64,000 nucleotides of DNA from Ottelia alismoides (lineage: Eukaryota > Streptophyta > Magnoliopsida > Alismatales > Hydrocharitaceae), in the NCBI GenBank assembly GCA_037367405.1, contig JAZKJV010008264.1, positions 1,178,001 through 1,242,000 on the forward strand, written 5' to 3'. A program made the translations under genes and the position numbers. Below, piece after piece: positions 13,071 to 25,370 of this stretch. A model generated the notes under the pieces. That model worked only from the letters and a program-made list of their open reading frames with translations. It made no database searches and was not told the origin of the DNA. The stretch's first letter is position 1. Every line of letters starts with the position of its first letter.

Positions 13071-15480
13071 AAACACTTATGTAATAAGTACAAAAGAATA
13101 AAGAAGAAAAGAAAAAGAAAGAATAAATAGAATTGCTTTCGGTTGTTAACTTGTCTTTACAAAATTAAAGTTTGGAGATCAACTTAGACCTTGATGTGAG
13201 AATGTGTGTGAAACGAGGTCGGGAACCATGTTTAAAACACAACAGCCTTCGAGAGTGACAGAACTCCATTCAAACCACCTCAATAGCCAGGTCAGAACTA
13301 GCCTACATCATACACAAAACCTTATGACTATGAAGCTGACTTGTACAGTGTAAGAGACAGTGGCTCTCCCCAACTGAAATGACAGAATGACAACCCAATT
13401 ATTCCCCAATCCAGCACTCTATCGTCGAGGAGCGGGGTATTCCCTTCTAAGTTCAAGTGGCATCCAACTCAAGAGGAGGAGGTGAAGAAAAGAAGGGACG
13501 GTAGCCAATGTAGCTACCTATCCTGGGATGCAAGACCAGTGTAGTCAAGTCATCCAGTTGCAGGCTCATATGGTGTAACTTTGATGCTCAAGCTTTCTTA
13601 TTTTCATACAACATATATACATACTCCGGCAGGCATTTTTATCTTTATTTGTAGACCTGTCCACTTTTTTGGAGTTTTTTTAAATACTATTTACAACAGC
13701 ATTTACATAAGGACTTTTTTCCTCTTGAGCCAGAAGACTAGCCCTCTTTTGAAGCTTTATTGCAACCCATACTCTCCTGTCATTCGACTTCATTGTAATT
13801 GGACCAGGTTTGGGTGCACTTCCCTCCCGAGACGAGGATGAATGTTTCCACCCGTGTGCGTCTTAGACCGGTAAATCCAACCCCATCACCACTCCAACTG
13901 AGTTGAGCTAAGTCAAAGGTGAAAGTGTCCAAGTTAGGCCACAGCCGACAAGAGTCATGTGTGTGCCTCTACAAGTTCTAGTTAGTCAGTTGTGGTGACT
14001 TGAACCCAGCTTTGAGTCTCAAATAATTAAGCCTCCATAGACCTGAAGTACCGTAAACCTAGTTTCCATAAGGTTCTATGTAGTAAGGTCCAACCAAGCT
14101 CCAATCTTCGATTTTATTTGGACTTGTTCAATCATCAAGCTCAATTGGAAAGAATATGAATGATATGTACAATGCAGAAAGAATGATGTAAATTTCGAAG
14201 AATTTTAAAAAGAAAAAGAATTTTTACACAAAGAATTTTGCAAATAAAAAGAATTTCCAGAAAAAGAATTTTGGTAAAGAAAACGGATTTTGGCACCCAA
14301 AGTATAAAATATATATAGCTATTTACACGGGCGTGCTTATTTATTTACAAGACTTGCGAATTTACATGATTTACAAATTCTAAAAGATACTTTATAGGTA
14401 TATATATAAATCTTGTGTACATATTTTATTTTTAGTGATGCTTTTATTCCTCAAATTTATTTGAAAATAATTTTCAAAACTATAGCACAAAATAATTTTG
14501 CAAATACTTACAAACATTTGAAAGTCATTTTGTAAAGATTTTTCAAATTATATATATACATTTTTTCGAAATACTTTTACAAAAAAATTTCAAAATCATT
14601 TGCAAATAGGTTTTCAAATCCTTTATTGCACACAAAGAAAAAGAATGTTGCAATCAAAACATCTTTACAAAGGTTGAAAACATTTCACAAAAAGTTTTCC
14701 AAATGGGTCGCACCATTTTTCAAATCATTTTGCAAAAATATTTTTAACCTGACTTATTAGTCAGTATATACAAATAGAATTTTAGAGGAATAAAAATATC
14801 ATTCTTGGATAAAATGTTTTGGGTATTATAAGTTATTCAAATATATTTGTTGTTTTTGAAAGCAGAAGGTTTGCGTTAAGAAATTAAGTGTATATCTTTA
14901 CATGGGGATGTATCTTATATTTACAAAAGTTCTAGTTCTTAATAGATACATGTATACAGAAATGTTTTTTTGAGTATGGTGTATATACTCCTCAAACTTA
15001 TTTTTCAACAAATTTGAAAACTATAGTCCAACATAATTTTCATAGATGGTTTTTACAAACATTTACACATATTTGAAAATTGTTTTACAAAGGTTTTTCA
15101 AATAGTATATATAGATTTTTCAAATATTTTTGCAACCATTTTACAACCATTTGCAAATTATTTTTCAAACATTTTTATTTTATGCAAAGAAAATATTTTT
15201 TTGCAAATAAAAAGATTTTTACAAAGGTTGAATACTCTTTACAGAATATTTTCCGAACAGTCTTCAAAAACAATTTTTAAAATGGTTTCCATTATTTTTC
15301 AAACATTTTACAAAAGTATTTTTTGCCTGATTTAATAATCAGTATGTACAAAAAGAGTTTGAGGATCTACAACAATCTTTTTATTAGAAGATTGTGATGA
15401 ATTTGACATTATTTTTAGCCATAAGTGTTATTTATAATACAAAAGTATGAGTTATGGCTTGAAGTATATACATAGTATTT
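13071..15480 (-). other. Long 3' non-coding region of Element C, no gene seen
   Basis: About 2.4 kb between the PPT and the PPT-like array, in the place where Athila elements often carry an envelope-like frame. I see no open frame with a domain; 13581-13841 (plus) is short and hydrophobic without support. The right half holds a tandem duplication (see 14430-15480). Confidence 0.6.
14430..15480 (-). repeat. Tandem duplication (unit about 550-580 bp) with conserved short hairpin
   Basis: Two diverged copies run about 14430-14960 and 14980-15480. Shared landmarks are CCTCAAATTTATTT versus CCTCAAACTTATTT, AACTATAG, repeated CAAAxxTTT blocks, TTTACAAAGGTTGAA, and a hairpin CTGACTTATTAGTCAG (14749-14764) versus CTGATTTAATAATCAG (15327-15342). 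The sequence is AT-rich and shows no reading frame. Confidence 0.7.
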
Positions 15481-15484
15481 ACGA

Positions 15485-15850
15485 CCCCCCTATACATAGC
15501 TCGTGATATGTCCTCATAGAACAAAGAAAACAAGAGAAGTCGTAACTCAGACAGAATATAGAAAAGTCTAAAGAATAAAAGAATGAGGAGATGAATAAAT
15601 GAATAGGAAGTTGATCGTCCCCCATATACTTAGGATTAAATAATCCTAAGTATAGCAGATTGTACACAAGGTAGGGATGGTCAAGCATGAGAATGAACAG
15701 ATCGTACTCGAATCGTCTCCCCCCTATACTTAGGGTGAGAGCTCCTTAAGGATAGGCAAGAAGAGGAGACAATGGAGAGGATCAAAGAATGAAGGTGATT
15801 GGGGTGCACGCCCCCCCCCCCTACTTAGGACAAAGTATATCCTAAGTATA
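15485..15850 (-). repeat. Array of four PPT-like hairpins in Element C
   Basis: Minus-strand copies of a stem containing CCTAAGTATA followed by G runs lie at 15485-15515, 15619-15654, 15719-15755 and 15810-15850. The second is a perfect palindrome: TATACTTAGGATTA, AA, TAATCCTAAGTATA (15625-15654). The fourth has 9-bp arms and a run of twelve C on the plus strand (810-821). All resemble the true PPT at 13039. No gene lies here. Confidence 0.75.
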
Positions 15851-15912
15851 GAAGACTGACAAAAAGGGGTTATACACCTGATTAATTATATATACATATG
15901 TATACACATTTT

Positions 15913-17260
15913 TTAAGATATATATAGGATGAATGCGGGAACTGGAGAAGAGAGAAGAAGAAAAGACAAGAGATTAGAGGAAAAGTTTTTATGGTGCATT
16001 ATCTGAATCTTTGATGATGCCAGTGCTGTGGATGTATCTTCAGAGCGTAGTACTTGGATTGAATCGAAAACGACCAAGAAAGTATCATGCTTAAGGTAGG
16101 GCTTCAGTAGCTGATCGTTGACAACAAATAGTTGTGTGTCAGGAGACAATTCTGATATTATAATGCTACCATTGTCATGTACTTCTTGAACTTGAAATGT
16201 CCTTGTCCATTTGCTTTTCAATTTGTCTAGTAAGATCCTCAACTTTGAATCAAATAAACACACTTTCTGTCCAATTTCGAAGGTCTTTCGTCTATATGTC
16301 GGTCATGCTAGTGTTTGACCTTCTCTTTGTACATCAATGTGTTATCGTATGCATAGTCTCGAAACTCAAGGAGTCTGTTCAGATCATCTTTTCTTTTCTG
16401 AACACTTTTTTTGTGAGTCCAAATTGCATATATTGATTTCCCATAAGGATTTGTAAATTAGCTCCACAGGCAGATGGCACGGTTTTCCATATACAAGACG
16501 GTAGGGCAACAAGCCCAAAGGAGATTTGTAAGTAGTTCGATATGCCCACAGGATGGAGTCCAAGAGTTGGGAACAATTCTTTCTGTCTGGCTTCACAAGC
16601 TTCTACAGGATCGTCTTGATTTCTCTATTCAATAATTCAGCCATGCCATTGGTCAGTGGATGGTAAGGAGATGCGACTCGATGTCGTATTCCTTCATTAA
16701 TTTCTTGACCTATTTGTTAATGAAGTAGCTACCCCCCATCTGATATGAGAATCTTCGGAATCCCGAACTGTGTAATGATATTTTTTCAAAAATCGACAAA
16801 CTGTGCGGCTGTCAACAGCTCAGGCGGGGATAGCTTCAACCCAATGACTCACATAGTCAACGGCAAGAAGGATGTGCTCATATCCTTGACTGTTTGGAAA
16901 AGGTCCCATGAAATCGATCCCCCGAGCATCGATTACGTCTGCTACTTGAATGATCTTTAGGGGCATTAAATCTTTTGCAGTGAGCGTGCCTTTCAACTTC
17001 TGACATTCAGTGCATCTTTTGACGAAAGTTACTGCATCCTATATAGTGTGGGCCACCAAAAGCCATACTGAAGTACTTTTGATGTCGTTCTGTCTCCAGG
17101 GTGGTGTCCACCAGATTCGAGCGAGTGACAATTCTCGAGGACACTATGATGCTCCTCTTGACGGATACACCTGCGCCAAATGCAATATGCTCCTTCCCTA
17201 AATAAGAGAGGATCTTCCCATTAGTATAAATGGATTGTCGACAAGAATTTGTCCTTCTGA
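15913..17260 (-). pseudogene. Integrase of Element C, decayed
   Basis: On the minus strand an HHCC zinc domain is visible ([26 protein letters not shown]; about 17110-17000). The catalytic core follows with [20 protein letters not shown] and [11 protein letters not shown] (about 16920-16830), FGIPKILISDGG (about 16770-16735) and GMAELLNREIK (about 16640-16610), so the D, D and E residues can all be placed. The C-terminal part (KLKSKWTRTFQVQEVHDNGS, about 16220-16160) matches the end of Athila-type integrases. At least four stops or frame switches break it. It would insert the cDNA into host DNA. Confidence 0.8.
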
Positions 17261-17349
17261 ATCTTCATCCAATCCGATGGTACTACTCCCGAAATGAGGT
17301 AGTTGACGATATCAGCATACCAAGGGAGTGAATCCACGGGCGAAATCGA

Positions 17350-18960
17350 CTCGTCATGAAAGGATTCTGTGATGGGTGCACTGCTCAGCGGAGGGTCTTG
17401 CTACTCAATTCTGGAGAGATGATCTGCTACCACATTCTAAACTCCATGCTTGTCCTTGATTTCCAAATCAAATTTCTGGAGGAGAAGGATTCATCAAATC
17501 AGTTCGGGTTTGGCATCCGTCTTCTGCTGCAAATATCGGATAGTAGAGCGATTTGTGAAGATGGTAACTTTTGATCCAAGCAAATAAGATCTTAACTTCT
17601 CTCTAAGGCGAATACCACAACCAACAGCTCTTTCTCTGTTACAGTGTAATTTCTTTGAGTTTCATATAATTTCTTGCTGGAATAATAAATGGCATAGGGC
17701 TCCTTATCTTTCCTCTATCGTAGAACAACCCCAACTGCAAAGTCTGATGCATCCCTCATGATCTCAAAGGGTAGAGACTAATCTGGCGGTTGTAGGACTA
17801 GAGCTTGAGTAATGAGCTCCTTCAATGGATTGAATGAAAGGAGAACATGTTGATCAACATAGAACTCAGTCTCCTTGCATAGAAGTTCTGTAGGAGGGCG
17901 GGCAATATGATTGAAATCATGGATGAATCTTCTGTAGAATCCTACATACCCCAAGAACGACCTCACATTCTTTACTATCTGAGGTGGCTCAAGATTAGCA
18001 ATCACATCCACCTTTGCAGGGTCTACTTCCATGTCATGTTTGGAAATGATGTGACCCAACACAATTCCCTCTGTGACCATGAAGTGGATCTTTTCCCATG
18101 ATAGCACTAGATTGACTTCAAGGCATTTCAGAAGTACGTTGTCTAGGTGCTCAACACAAGAATCGAACCATAGACGGAGAATTTATCCTTAAACACCTTA
18201 AGAAAACCGCCTACCATCTCGACGAAAACTGCAATAATGCATCTCTGGAATGTCGTTGTGCATTATACAATCCAAAGGGCATTATCCTGAAAGCATAGGT
18301 GCCGAACGGACAAGTGAAGGTAGTCTTCTCCTGGTCCTTAGGGGTGATTGTCACTTGGTTGTACCCGGAGTACCCATCCAGAAAGCAGAAGAACTCCTTA
18401 CCAGCTAGTATTTCCAAAACCTGATCAATGAATGTCAAGGGTAAGTGGTCCGTCTTCATTGTTGCATTAAGACGACGGTAGTTAACACACACCCGCCAGG
18501 ATGTCGGTACCCGAGTAGATATCTCCTCTCCTCTGTCATTTGTAACCACGGTAAGCCCTGACTTCTTTGGAACTACGTGCAAGGGACTCGTCCATTTTGA
18601 ATCGGAGATGGGATAAATGAAGCCTACATCACACCACTTCATGAATTCTTTCATGATGATGTCCCTGAGATTTGGACTCAATTTTCTTTGGAATTCGTGG
18701 GATGGCTTGGCATCTTCTTCCAAGTAAATATGGCTTAAACATAATGCAAGATTTATCCCGTAGAGATGTGATACGTGCCAACCAAGCACCTTGATGTTCT
18801 TCTCTAGAACCTCGAGAAGTCGAGATTCTTGTTTCGGGGTTAGCCTGCTGCTAATGATGACTAGATACTTGTTTTCTTCACCTGCAAGGAAAGCATACTT
18901 TAGGTTGTTGGAAGTGGCTCGAGATCTGGTTCCGATCTGGCCAACTTGTTATTCACTTCG
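17350..18960 (-). pseudogene. Reverse transcriptase and RNase H of Element C, decayed
   Basis: RT is nearly continuous at 18789-18211: YPISDSKWTSPLHVVPKKSG, RVCVNYRRLN, FFCFLDGYSGYNQ, TTFTCPFGTYAFRIMPFGL. The linker KYAFLAGEENKYLVIISSRL precedes it (about 18900-18840). The catalytic F-x-D-D box reads FKDKFSVYG (about 18205-18180), which loses the second aspartate. RT continues 18107-17778 (GHIISKHDMEVDPAKVD, FLGYVGFYRRFI). RNase H follows ([34 protein letters not shown]; about 17765-17600) with stops near 17710 and 17590. It would copy genomic RNA to DNA, but the active-site change and stops show it cannot. Confidence 0.85.
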
Positions 18961-19392
18961 GAAATAGTACTAGTGGTAGGATGTGCTGCTTGAACTTTGG
19001 TAGAGTCACTGACCTCAGTATTCTGTTGAGATTCTGATACTGTGCTGAACAAATCTAGGATCATCGTGTTTGGGCTGGAGTGAGAAATTGGAGTCAAAAC
19101 AGTACATCAGCACATCGGATTCTGTCTCCCAAGTATCATCGAAGCATGTGTAGAATGTGCATTCGAAGTCTTCCTCCAGAGAGAGGATTTCTTGGGTCCA
19201 TGGATCGTCCAAAGAGAGTGGTGTATCTCTGATTTCTGCTATAAAGTCACAGTCTACTTGTGGTGTTGTACGGCTCTCATCAGTCACGACTTTCAGCTCG
19301 TTGATCATATCTAACAGTGATTCTCTTACTGCCTGAGCTGAAAGTGATCTTGTCAGACCCATAGTCAACCACGACTTCTGAGATGCGCAGGA
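18961..19392 (-). pseudogene. C-terminal protease and linker of Element C (left part of the split frame)
   Basis: After the Element D insertion the protease resumes as PFLRISEVVVDYGSDKITFS (19392-19330, minus). An acidic linker follows (LLDMINELKVVTDES, IAEIRDTPLSLDDPWTQEIL), nearly identical in layout to the end of Element B (LPITDCDIIAEIRDTDLSL). The rest of the protease is at 31796-32300. Confidence 0.8.
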
Positions 19393-19397
19393 ATGGC
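19393..19397. other. Target site duplication of Element D, left copy (ATGGC)
   Basis: ATGGC stands immediately left of the Element D 5' LTR (TGATG...). The same five bases follow the 3' LTR at 31791-31795. Collapsing the two restores the minus-strand protease sequence ILGRP then FLRIS. Confidence 0.9.
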
Positions 19398-22300
19398 TGA
19401 TGAATCTCAGATTCATCACTCTAAATCTCATTAATTAAGCCCAGATACCTCAAAATCATCAGCAATTCATCATTTATTTTGCATAATTAACATTCAATCA
19501 TGTTTTAATAAGAATTACATTTTATCACTTATTTTCCTGCAAAATAAGAAGCCAAAAATCCCCGCTAAAATTGACGTATAAATAGCCTAACTTCCTTGAT
19601 TTTTAACTCATTCATGCTAACTCCGAATAGCCCAAATCCACTTTCACTGTGTACATATCACTAACAAGAATAAATGAAAAATACCAAAAAATCACTAACC
19701 TAAACAAGTGGACCAAAAACCCAAACCCTAGTTCAAGGATTCTTGGACAAAAACATCATATCTTCCCCATCCACTGTCCATTTTGATCTTACTCACTTTT
19801 GAACTAATTTACATTCAATTACCTTCAAAACAAGACCAAGTCCAATTGAATCAGAGCTCATATGTGAAAGTTGGGTTTTGAGCCTCTTTTGTACATTTTT
19901 GTATTTTAGCGGTTTTTGACCTAGTATTTTATGAACATAATTATCCTATTTTATTGTATTTCTTTTTCATTTGTCTTCTTTGATAAAAGTTTTATTAAAA
20001 TGCTCAAAAATCCAGTTCCAAACTGAGGTTGAAATCAAAGAAACAAATTGAGTCCAAGTCATCAATAACTGTCTGTACAAAATCGGTCTTTTCATGTTTT
20101 ATTTTATTTCTTTTTTTATTAATTAAGAAAATCAAAAAATAGATTAATGTGTAAATATTTATCTTTGATTTTACCATATTTTTTTTGTATCATTATATGG
20201 TTTAAAAATGACAAAAAATTATAAAACCCAAAAAATCATGGTATTCTATGTACACGGGATACCCCAAAAAATCACTTGTACAAATGATTAATTTTGATGT
20301 CTTCATGAAAGTTGTAGATCTCATCGAGTCGAGCAATTTTTGTCAAGAAAATTTTTCGATCCGAGGTCGTTTGCTATTTATTTTGAATTTTCCAAAGTTT
20401 TTATTTTATGATTTTTGTGGCAGCTCTAGGAGTTGCCACGTGTCACCCATTTTTGAATTTATTTATATTTCGTTTTTATAAAAAAATTAATTAAATTAAA
20501 AAGACCGTGCCTCCCACACGAGGCACGTGCTCCGCACCCTCGCCCCTTGTTGCCACTCGTCACCACCTCGGCCGCCCGATCTCGATTGATCGGACGATCG
20601 AGGACCATCGTCCACCTCCAACCTTTCTCCTTCCGGCCGTCATCCATTGATTTCTCCACAGCCTTTCGTCGCGATATCTCCACATCAAATCTTGCGCAAC
20701 GCCATCTCCGATCCATCAATGATCTCAATCACCCTCTTGTCGAATCCCTTAATCTCCCATCATATCTTCGTCTTCCCCGCGATCATGACTATCACGTGAT
20801 CCTCGCCTCCATAGCCTTCCATCTCTGGCCAGCCCCCTCGACCTTATTTAAAGACCACCGCCCTCAACCTTCTTCACCCATCCGCCGGTAGCACACCACT
20901 CACGTGAGGAGGTGGTGGTGACAGCCCGACCCCCTTCCCTCTTTCCTGATGAGGTCCAAGGGCCCCCTACCCCCTCGTCGCAGCATAGCTACAGGCCTTC
21001 TGCTCCGCTCCAGGTTCCATAGCTGTCGAGCCACCTCTATGTCCATCTTCAACAAGTTCGTCCAACGACGATCGACAAGCTACCTCCGACATCGTCGACA
21101 ACCAACGACTTCATCGAGCAACTTCATCGACATTCCAGCCGCTCCCCCGACTCTCACGCTTCACAGCCACCTTTAGGAGCTTCATCGCCAACGCTCCACC
21201 AAGGGAGCCCCACCTTCAACTCCATCCATGGCCCAAAGCTTCATCTTCCTCGGCCACGCAGCAGTCCACCAGCCATTGGAGGCCCATGCTCTGCCGCAAC
21301 CATAACCTTCTCCTCCTCGCCACCACCACGCCTCGGTCGGGGCCATCTAGAGGTGACTCCAGCTTTGCCCTCCTCCGCACTCCTCCTCGCCACCAGGCTC
21401 AGGTCCCGAGGTCCTCCCACGTGTGCGACACGTGAGGAGGAAATGTCCGCATATTTTCTTTCCATCCCCCGCCGACCAAGGGTCACATGCTTGCCACGTG
21501 ACCTCTTGGCAATTTTGTAAAAAGTCCCAAAACTCTCGATAATTATAATCTAGTCCTACCATTGCATTTTGTTTATTTATATATTTAAATATTATAGAAA
21601 TACCCCTATATTCCCCCTCGGTTCCAGACCTCTCCATTACATTCTTTTTATTATCCAAAAATAGCATTTTGTTCGTCACTTAATTCTCTACATCTTGACA
21701 TATTGTAGACATTTTTGTAAGCAGTGATTAATTAATAATTAATCTTTTTGTGGAAAACTGCATACTTTACCCATTTTGTGCTCTGATTTTTATAATTAAT
21801 TAACCGTTGCTCTAAAAATTACCGAAAAATCAAGGATTGTATAATTAATTGTGTTTAACATTATGTCCAAAATGATTTGAATTTACATGCATAGTTTGCC
21901 TTGTAAAATTTATTTTGCATATTTCAGTAGTTGATTTTTAATAGATATTAAATCTCACATTTTTAGGTTTAGGATTTTTTTGAGATCCATTACCTAGTGA
22001 CAGATCTTAGATAGTTTTATTTCTTAAAAATAATTAGATTTAATATTTGCTATAATTAAATATTGAAATTCACTTTATTTGCATTTAAAAATTCATAAAA
22101 AAATCATCTCGCATCCAAAAATTCCAAAAAAAATTACAATGCATTCATTTCATCGTATTACCATCTTGGCCAAATTTCATATTTTCGGACATTGTTTAAC
22201 TGATATTTACATTTTAGTTCCTAAAATAGGCCAGAATTGTATTTTGCATCTCTAATTGCATAAAAAAGACCGCTTCGAAAACCGTACACGAACTTTGATA

Positions 22301-22513
22301 GACAAAATTCTATGTTGTTCCTTTGCCTCCTTGTGTTCAATCTTGGGACTTGCCCAAGTAAAATAAACATAAAATCACGTGATTAAAAACTGACTAAAAT
22401 TTATTGCGGTTATTTCTTGACTGATTCCGATTGCCGGCCTATGACGAATCGACACATCAATTTTAACGTGTGATAATACACGATATTTAACATCGGCTAT
22501 TTCGGATCCATCA
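19398..22513 (+). repeat. 5' LTR of Element D
   Basis: Starts with a perfect 21-bp palindrome (TGATGAATCT, C, AGATTCATCA) and ends GGATCCATCA. It is 3116 bp long and aligns end to end with 28627-31790. The GC-rich core (about 20435-21500) has eight CACGTG cores across the LTR and a TATA-like element. Open frames in the core (20547-21486, both strands) are rich in Pro, Ser and Arg and have no domain. Confidence 0.9.
20844..20852 (+). promoter_or_regulatory. TATA-like element of the Element D 5' LTR
   Basis: TTATTTAAA at 1446 bp from the LTR start, within ACCTTATTTAAAGACC. The same element occurs in the 3' LTR at 30048-30056, 1421 bp from its start. The conserved placement in a GC-rich setting supports a core promoter. 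Confidence 0.55.
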
Positions 22514-22515
22514 GA

Positions 22516-22533
22516 TGGCGTCCTTACCGGGCA
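22516..22533 (+). promoter_or_regulatory. Primer binding site of Element D (degenerate tRNA-Asp type)
   Basis: TGGCGTCCTTACCGGGCA lies two bases after the LTR end. It keeps the TGGCG start and CCGGG core of the tRNA-Asp complement but has several mismatches. Confidence 0.7.
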
Positions 22534-24150
22534 TACAAACGGCTTAGCTTTTTGTATAAAAATTTTTATTTGGTTTTCCGCATTCCGGTAGTCTGACCTC
22601 CAAATTTTTCACTGTAAATTCCATTTTTCCTGCATTTATTTTATTTTCAGCATTTATTTTCTTATTTATTTTATTATTTTTGAGTCACTTTCTTACACTC
22701 TCTCTTATTTTTCTTGCGAGGTACCCGGCTTACGTGGAGCGATTTTTCAAGAAACCGACGCATCTTCACCGACTTCCGAAAATCGACAATTATTTAAGAT
22801 CGAGTAGAGTCCTGAGAGTCTAGGATTTAATTTTCTGCAATTGCAATTTTTGTAAATAATTGCTCATTTCTAGCAGTGTCCGTTTGGACTCTTGCATGTG
22901 TAACAAGACCCCTAACTTTTTTATGTGGTGTGTCGTGGCATGCTTCACTCTCTAGTGAGAGTTGGGTCCGACTTGAGTGGCGCTTAGGATGACCTGCACA
23001 CACGTCTCCTAGAGCATCTAAATTTTTTGATTGTGCTCGTAGGATCTAGGGACACACTTCACTTTAATTGAAACGCACAGTAGATCGTTCAATTTAGTCA
23101 AATTCAACTCAAGTCTTCACCGCTAATAGAACTTTCTTCTAGGTATGGTTTTTCATCGGCTTGCATTCATTTAGAATAATCTTACAATTCTTGTATTGCA
23201 TCCCACATGGAGAATGCAAGAAATCACTATAAGTCTTCTAACTGAGCATACATCATTGTTTCACGTGCATCGGCTTTTTCGAATTTCTCCCACTTGTTTT
23301 GTCAGATAATATTAAAAGGAAATTGGGACTGGATGGTAGAAGTGCATTTGTGCTCACCTTAAATTTTCAGTGATCGCCTAATTTAAATTGGGACGGGTAA
23401 ATATACTCGATTTTAAACAACTCATAAAATCAAGAATTTTTGCGGGAGAGCAACCCCGACCTTAGATTCTTCTATTTTTTCTGAGTGAGCAAGATATGAC
23501 ACTTAAGGTTAGAACCCAAATCTGGATTTTCATTCAGACTACTGATTTTAAAAATGATTAGCTACTTCTCAGTGAGGAATACGGGTAGTCGGTAAACGGT
23601 CCGGATTTTCTTAGCATAGTGTTTAAAGGATATTGTGTAAGGCTCCTTCCTTAAGTAACACGAGTAGACGTTTTACGGTCCGTACTTACACCTATACTGG
23701 CTGAAAGTAGATGCAACTAGTCGAAGGAATTCGGGACAGTCTTTAAGAAAATCTTCGACACCTAACAGCTTGCTAATTATTTTCCAAGATTGTCTTATCA
23801 CCAATTAAAATTGAAAAGATAATAGTCAAACTCTTATGGCTTCATTCTGTGAGTTGGTGAACCCGGGGTTTGATTTGTGTTTGCATTGGTGTACGTAAAC
23901 CTCTTTCGAAGACCAAAAGCCGCACATTTGTGCCATCAATCTTCTTGATTAAAACTTCTTGTGAATATCCTGCGCACTTGCACCGAGATCAGCCATGTCG
24001 ATTCATCATCAACCTCCTTTGACAAACACAGGACAATGATCCGAGTACCCATCTGACTTATATTATGAAAATGAATTTATTTCGGTCAGGCCCAAATCAA
24101 TTAAATCCTATCCTTTCAACAATCCCCCAACATTTGAAAGAGATTCTGAC
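22534..24150 (+). other. Leader of Element D, no gene seen
   Basis: About 1.6 kb of untranslated leader with mixed composition and no open frame of note. It includes short repeated phrases such as GGTCCGGATTTTC and GGTCCGTACTTAC (about 23600-23690), each after a run reading ACGGGTAGTCGGTAAAC or ACGAGTAGACGTTTTAC. No splice structure can be argued. Confidence 0.5.
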
Positions 24151-24156
24151 TCTAGG

Positions 24157-25370
24157 ATGAATTCAATCCCCTCATCGAATTCCAAGCTATTCTACTCGAA
24201 TCATCCTACCACCCATGACTACATACCATCTTGGACTGAACCGTCATATTCTCGATTTCTTGCTAATGAACAATTTCAAGATCAAATTACTTTTGAATCT
24301 CATGACTGGCTGAGAAACCAAACCCATATGGAGAGACCCGCACTTAATGATCATTAGCGTTGGATTGACCGTGACAATCAGATATCTATTGACCAACCTG
24401 AATACCACTCCTTCGACCAACCTACACATACAGAGGACTAAATGGATGATATCGACACATATGCACCCTGTATGACTCCATTATTTGAGGATACAATCAA
24501 TCATGATTATGGAAGTAGACTCTACTCAAACCAGCATTACATGCCCGAGTCACGACATGTTGAGTATGAGACCTACACATTCCCGCAGAATCCTTCCATT
24601 GAGCAGCCTCCTTCCATAACTTTTGAGGAGAAATTTTCATAAAACAATGATCATAATCGGATATTCCAAGAAACTCTCCTCTCAACACATACAGGAAAAT
24701 GGAAGACGAAATTATTGAATCTCAAATGCAAAAACACACACCGACTGCCCCCATGATTGATCATGAACAGAATTTTAAGAATGATATTTTGAGGATAAAT
24801 AAGAGATTCGATTTAATGGAGAATAGATTTTGAAAGTTTACCGACCGATTAATTTCACACTCTGGTAGCTCAGACATAAAAATGTATGAGGAAAAGATTG
24901 GATCTCATGTTGATAATTTTGAAGATATTCTGAAACCTAGGGACGATTCTGACAGCGGTACTTCTGCATACTACTCCCCTAGAAATGACTATGCATCTGA
25001 CTTTTACTCAGAACATCAAAGCCCCTTCTCATCCACGGAAGACACCACATCACCACACCACACAGAAAATACCAAAAAAATGGAATATTGAAAAACACCC
25101 AAAAAATTGAAAATACAGAAAAAAATCATAAAAATTGAGACTGAAGAAGATCTGAAGAATTTGGATCCTGTTGTGCGGGAAGCACTGGAGAAAATATTTA
25201 TATTTGAACTTCCCTTTATACAAGACATCGAACACTTCTCTGACCTTAGAGGATTTGTAATGGAAAAATTAATGATGAAAAAGTCGGGTAGGATAAGAAC
25301 AAAGACTGAAAGACATATTTTGTCAATGGCCTCCTCCTTGATGTTGAGGAGAAAAACCAAGAGCGCATAG
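24157..25370 (+). pseudogene. N-terminal part of the Element D frame, unrecognised
   Basis: A frame with several stops encodes an acidic, Tyr/Ser/His-rich protein (for example SNPEN-like low-complexity text, MDDIDTYAPCMTPLFEDT at 24442). It then gives a short coiled-coil-like stretch (about 24780-24840, NDILRINKRFDLMENRF) and, after a frame change near 24660, IETEEDLKNLDPVVREALEK (about 25130-25190). It takes the place of gag, but I see no gag domain and no zinc knuckle. In-frame stops near 24355, 24436, 24640, 24830 and 25089 show decay. Function unknown. Confidence 0.55.

Noticed and set aside
13581..13841. Possible envelope-like frame of Element C
   Set aside because: It is on the opposite strand to the element, short, and shows no signal or fusion motif.
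15485..15850. CRISPR-like array of spaced palindromes
   Set aside because: Spacing is irregular, the copies match the LTR-element PPT, and the window is a plant genome.
20547..21486. Long Pro/Ser/Arg-rich open frames on both strands (also 29760-30680)
   Set aside because: They lie in the GC-rich core of the Element D LTRs, differ in frame between the two LTRs and have no domain.
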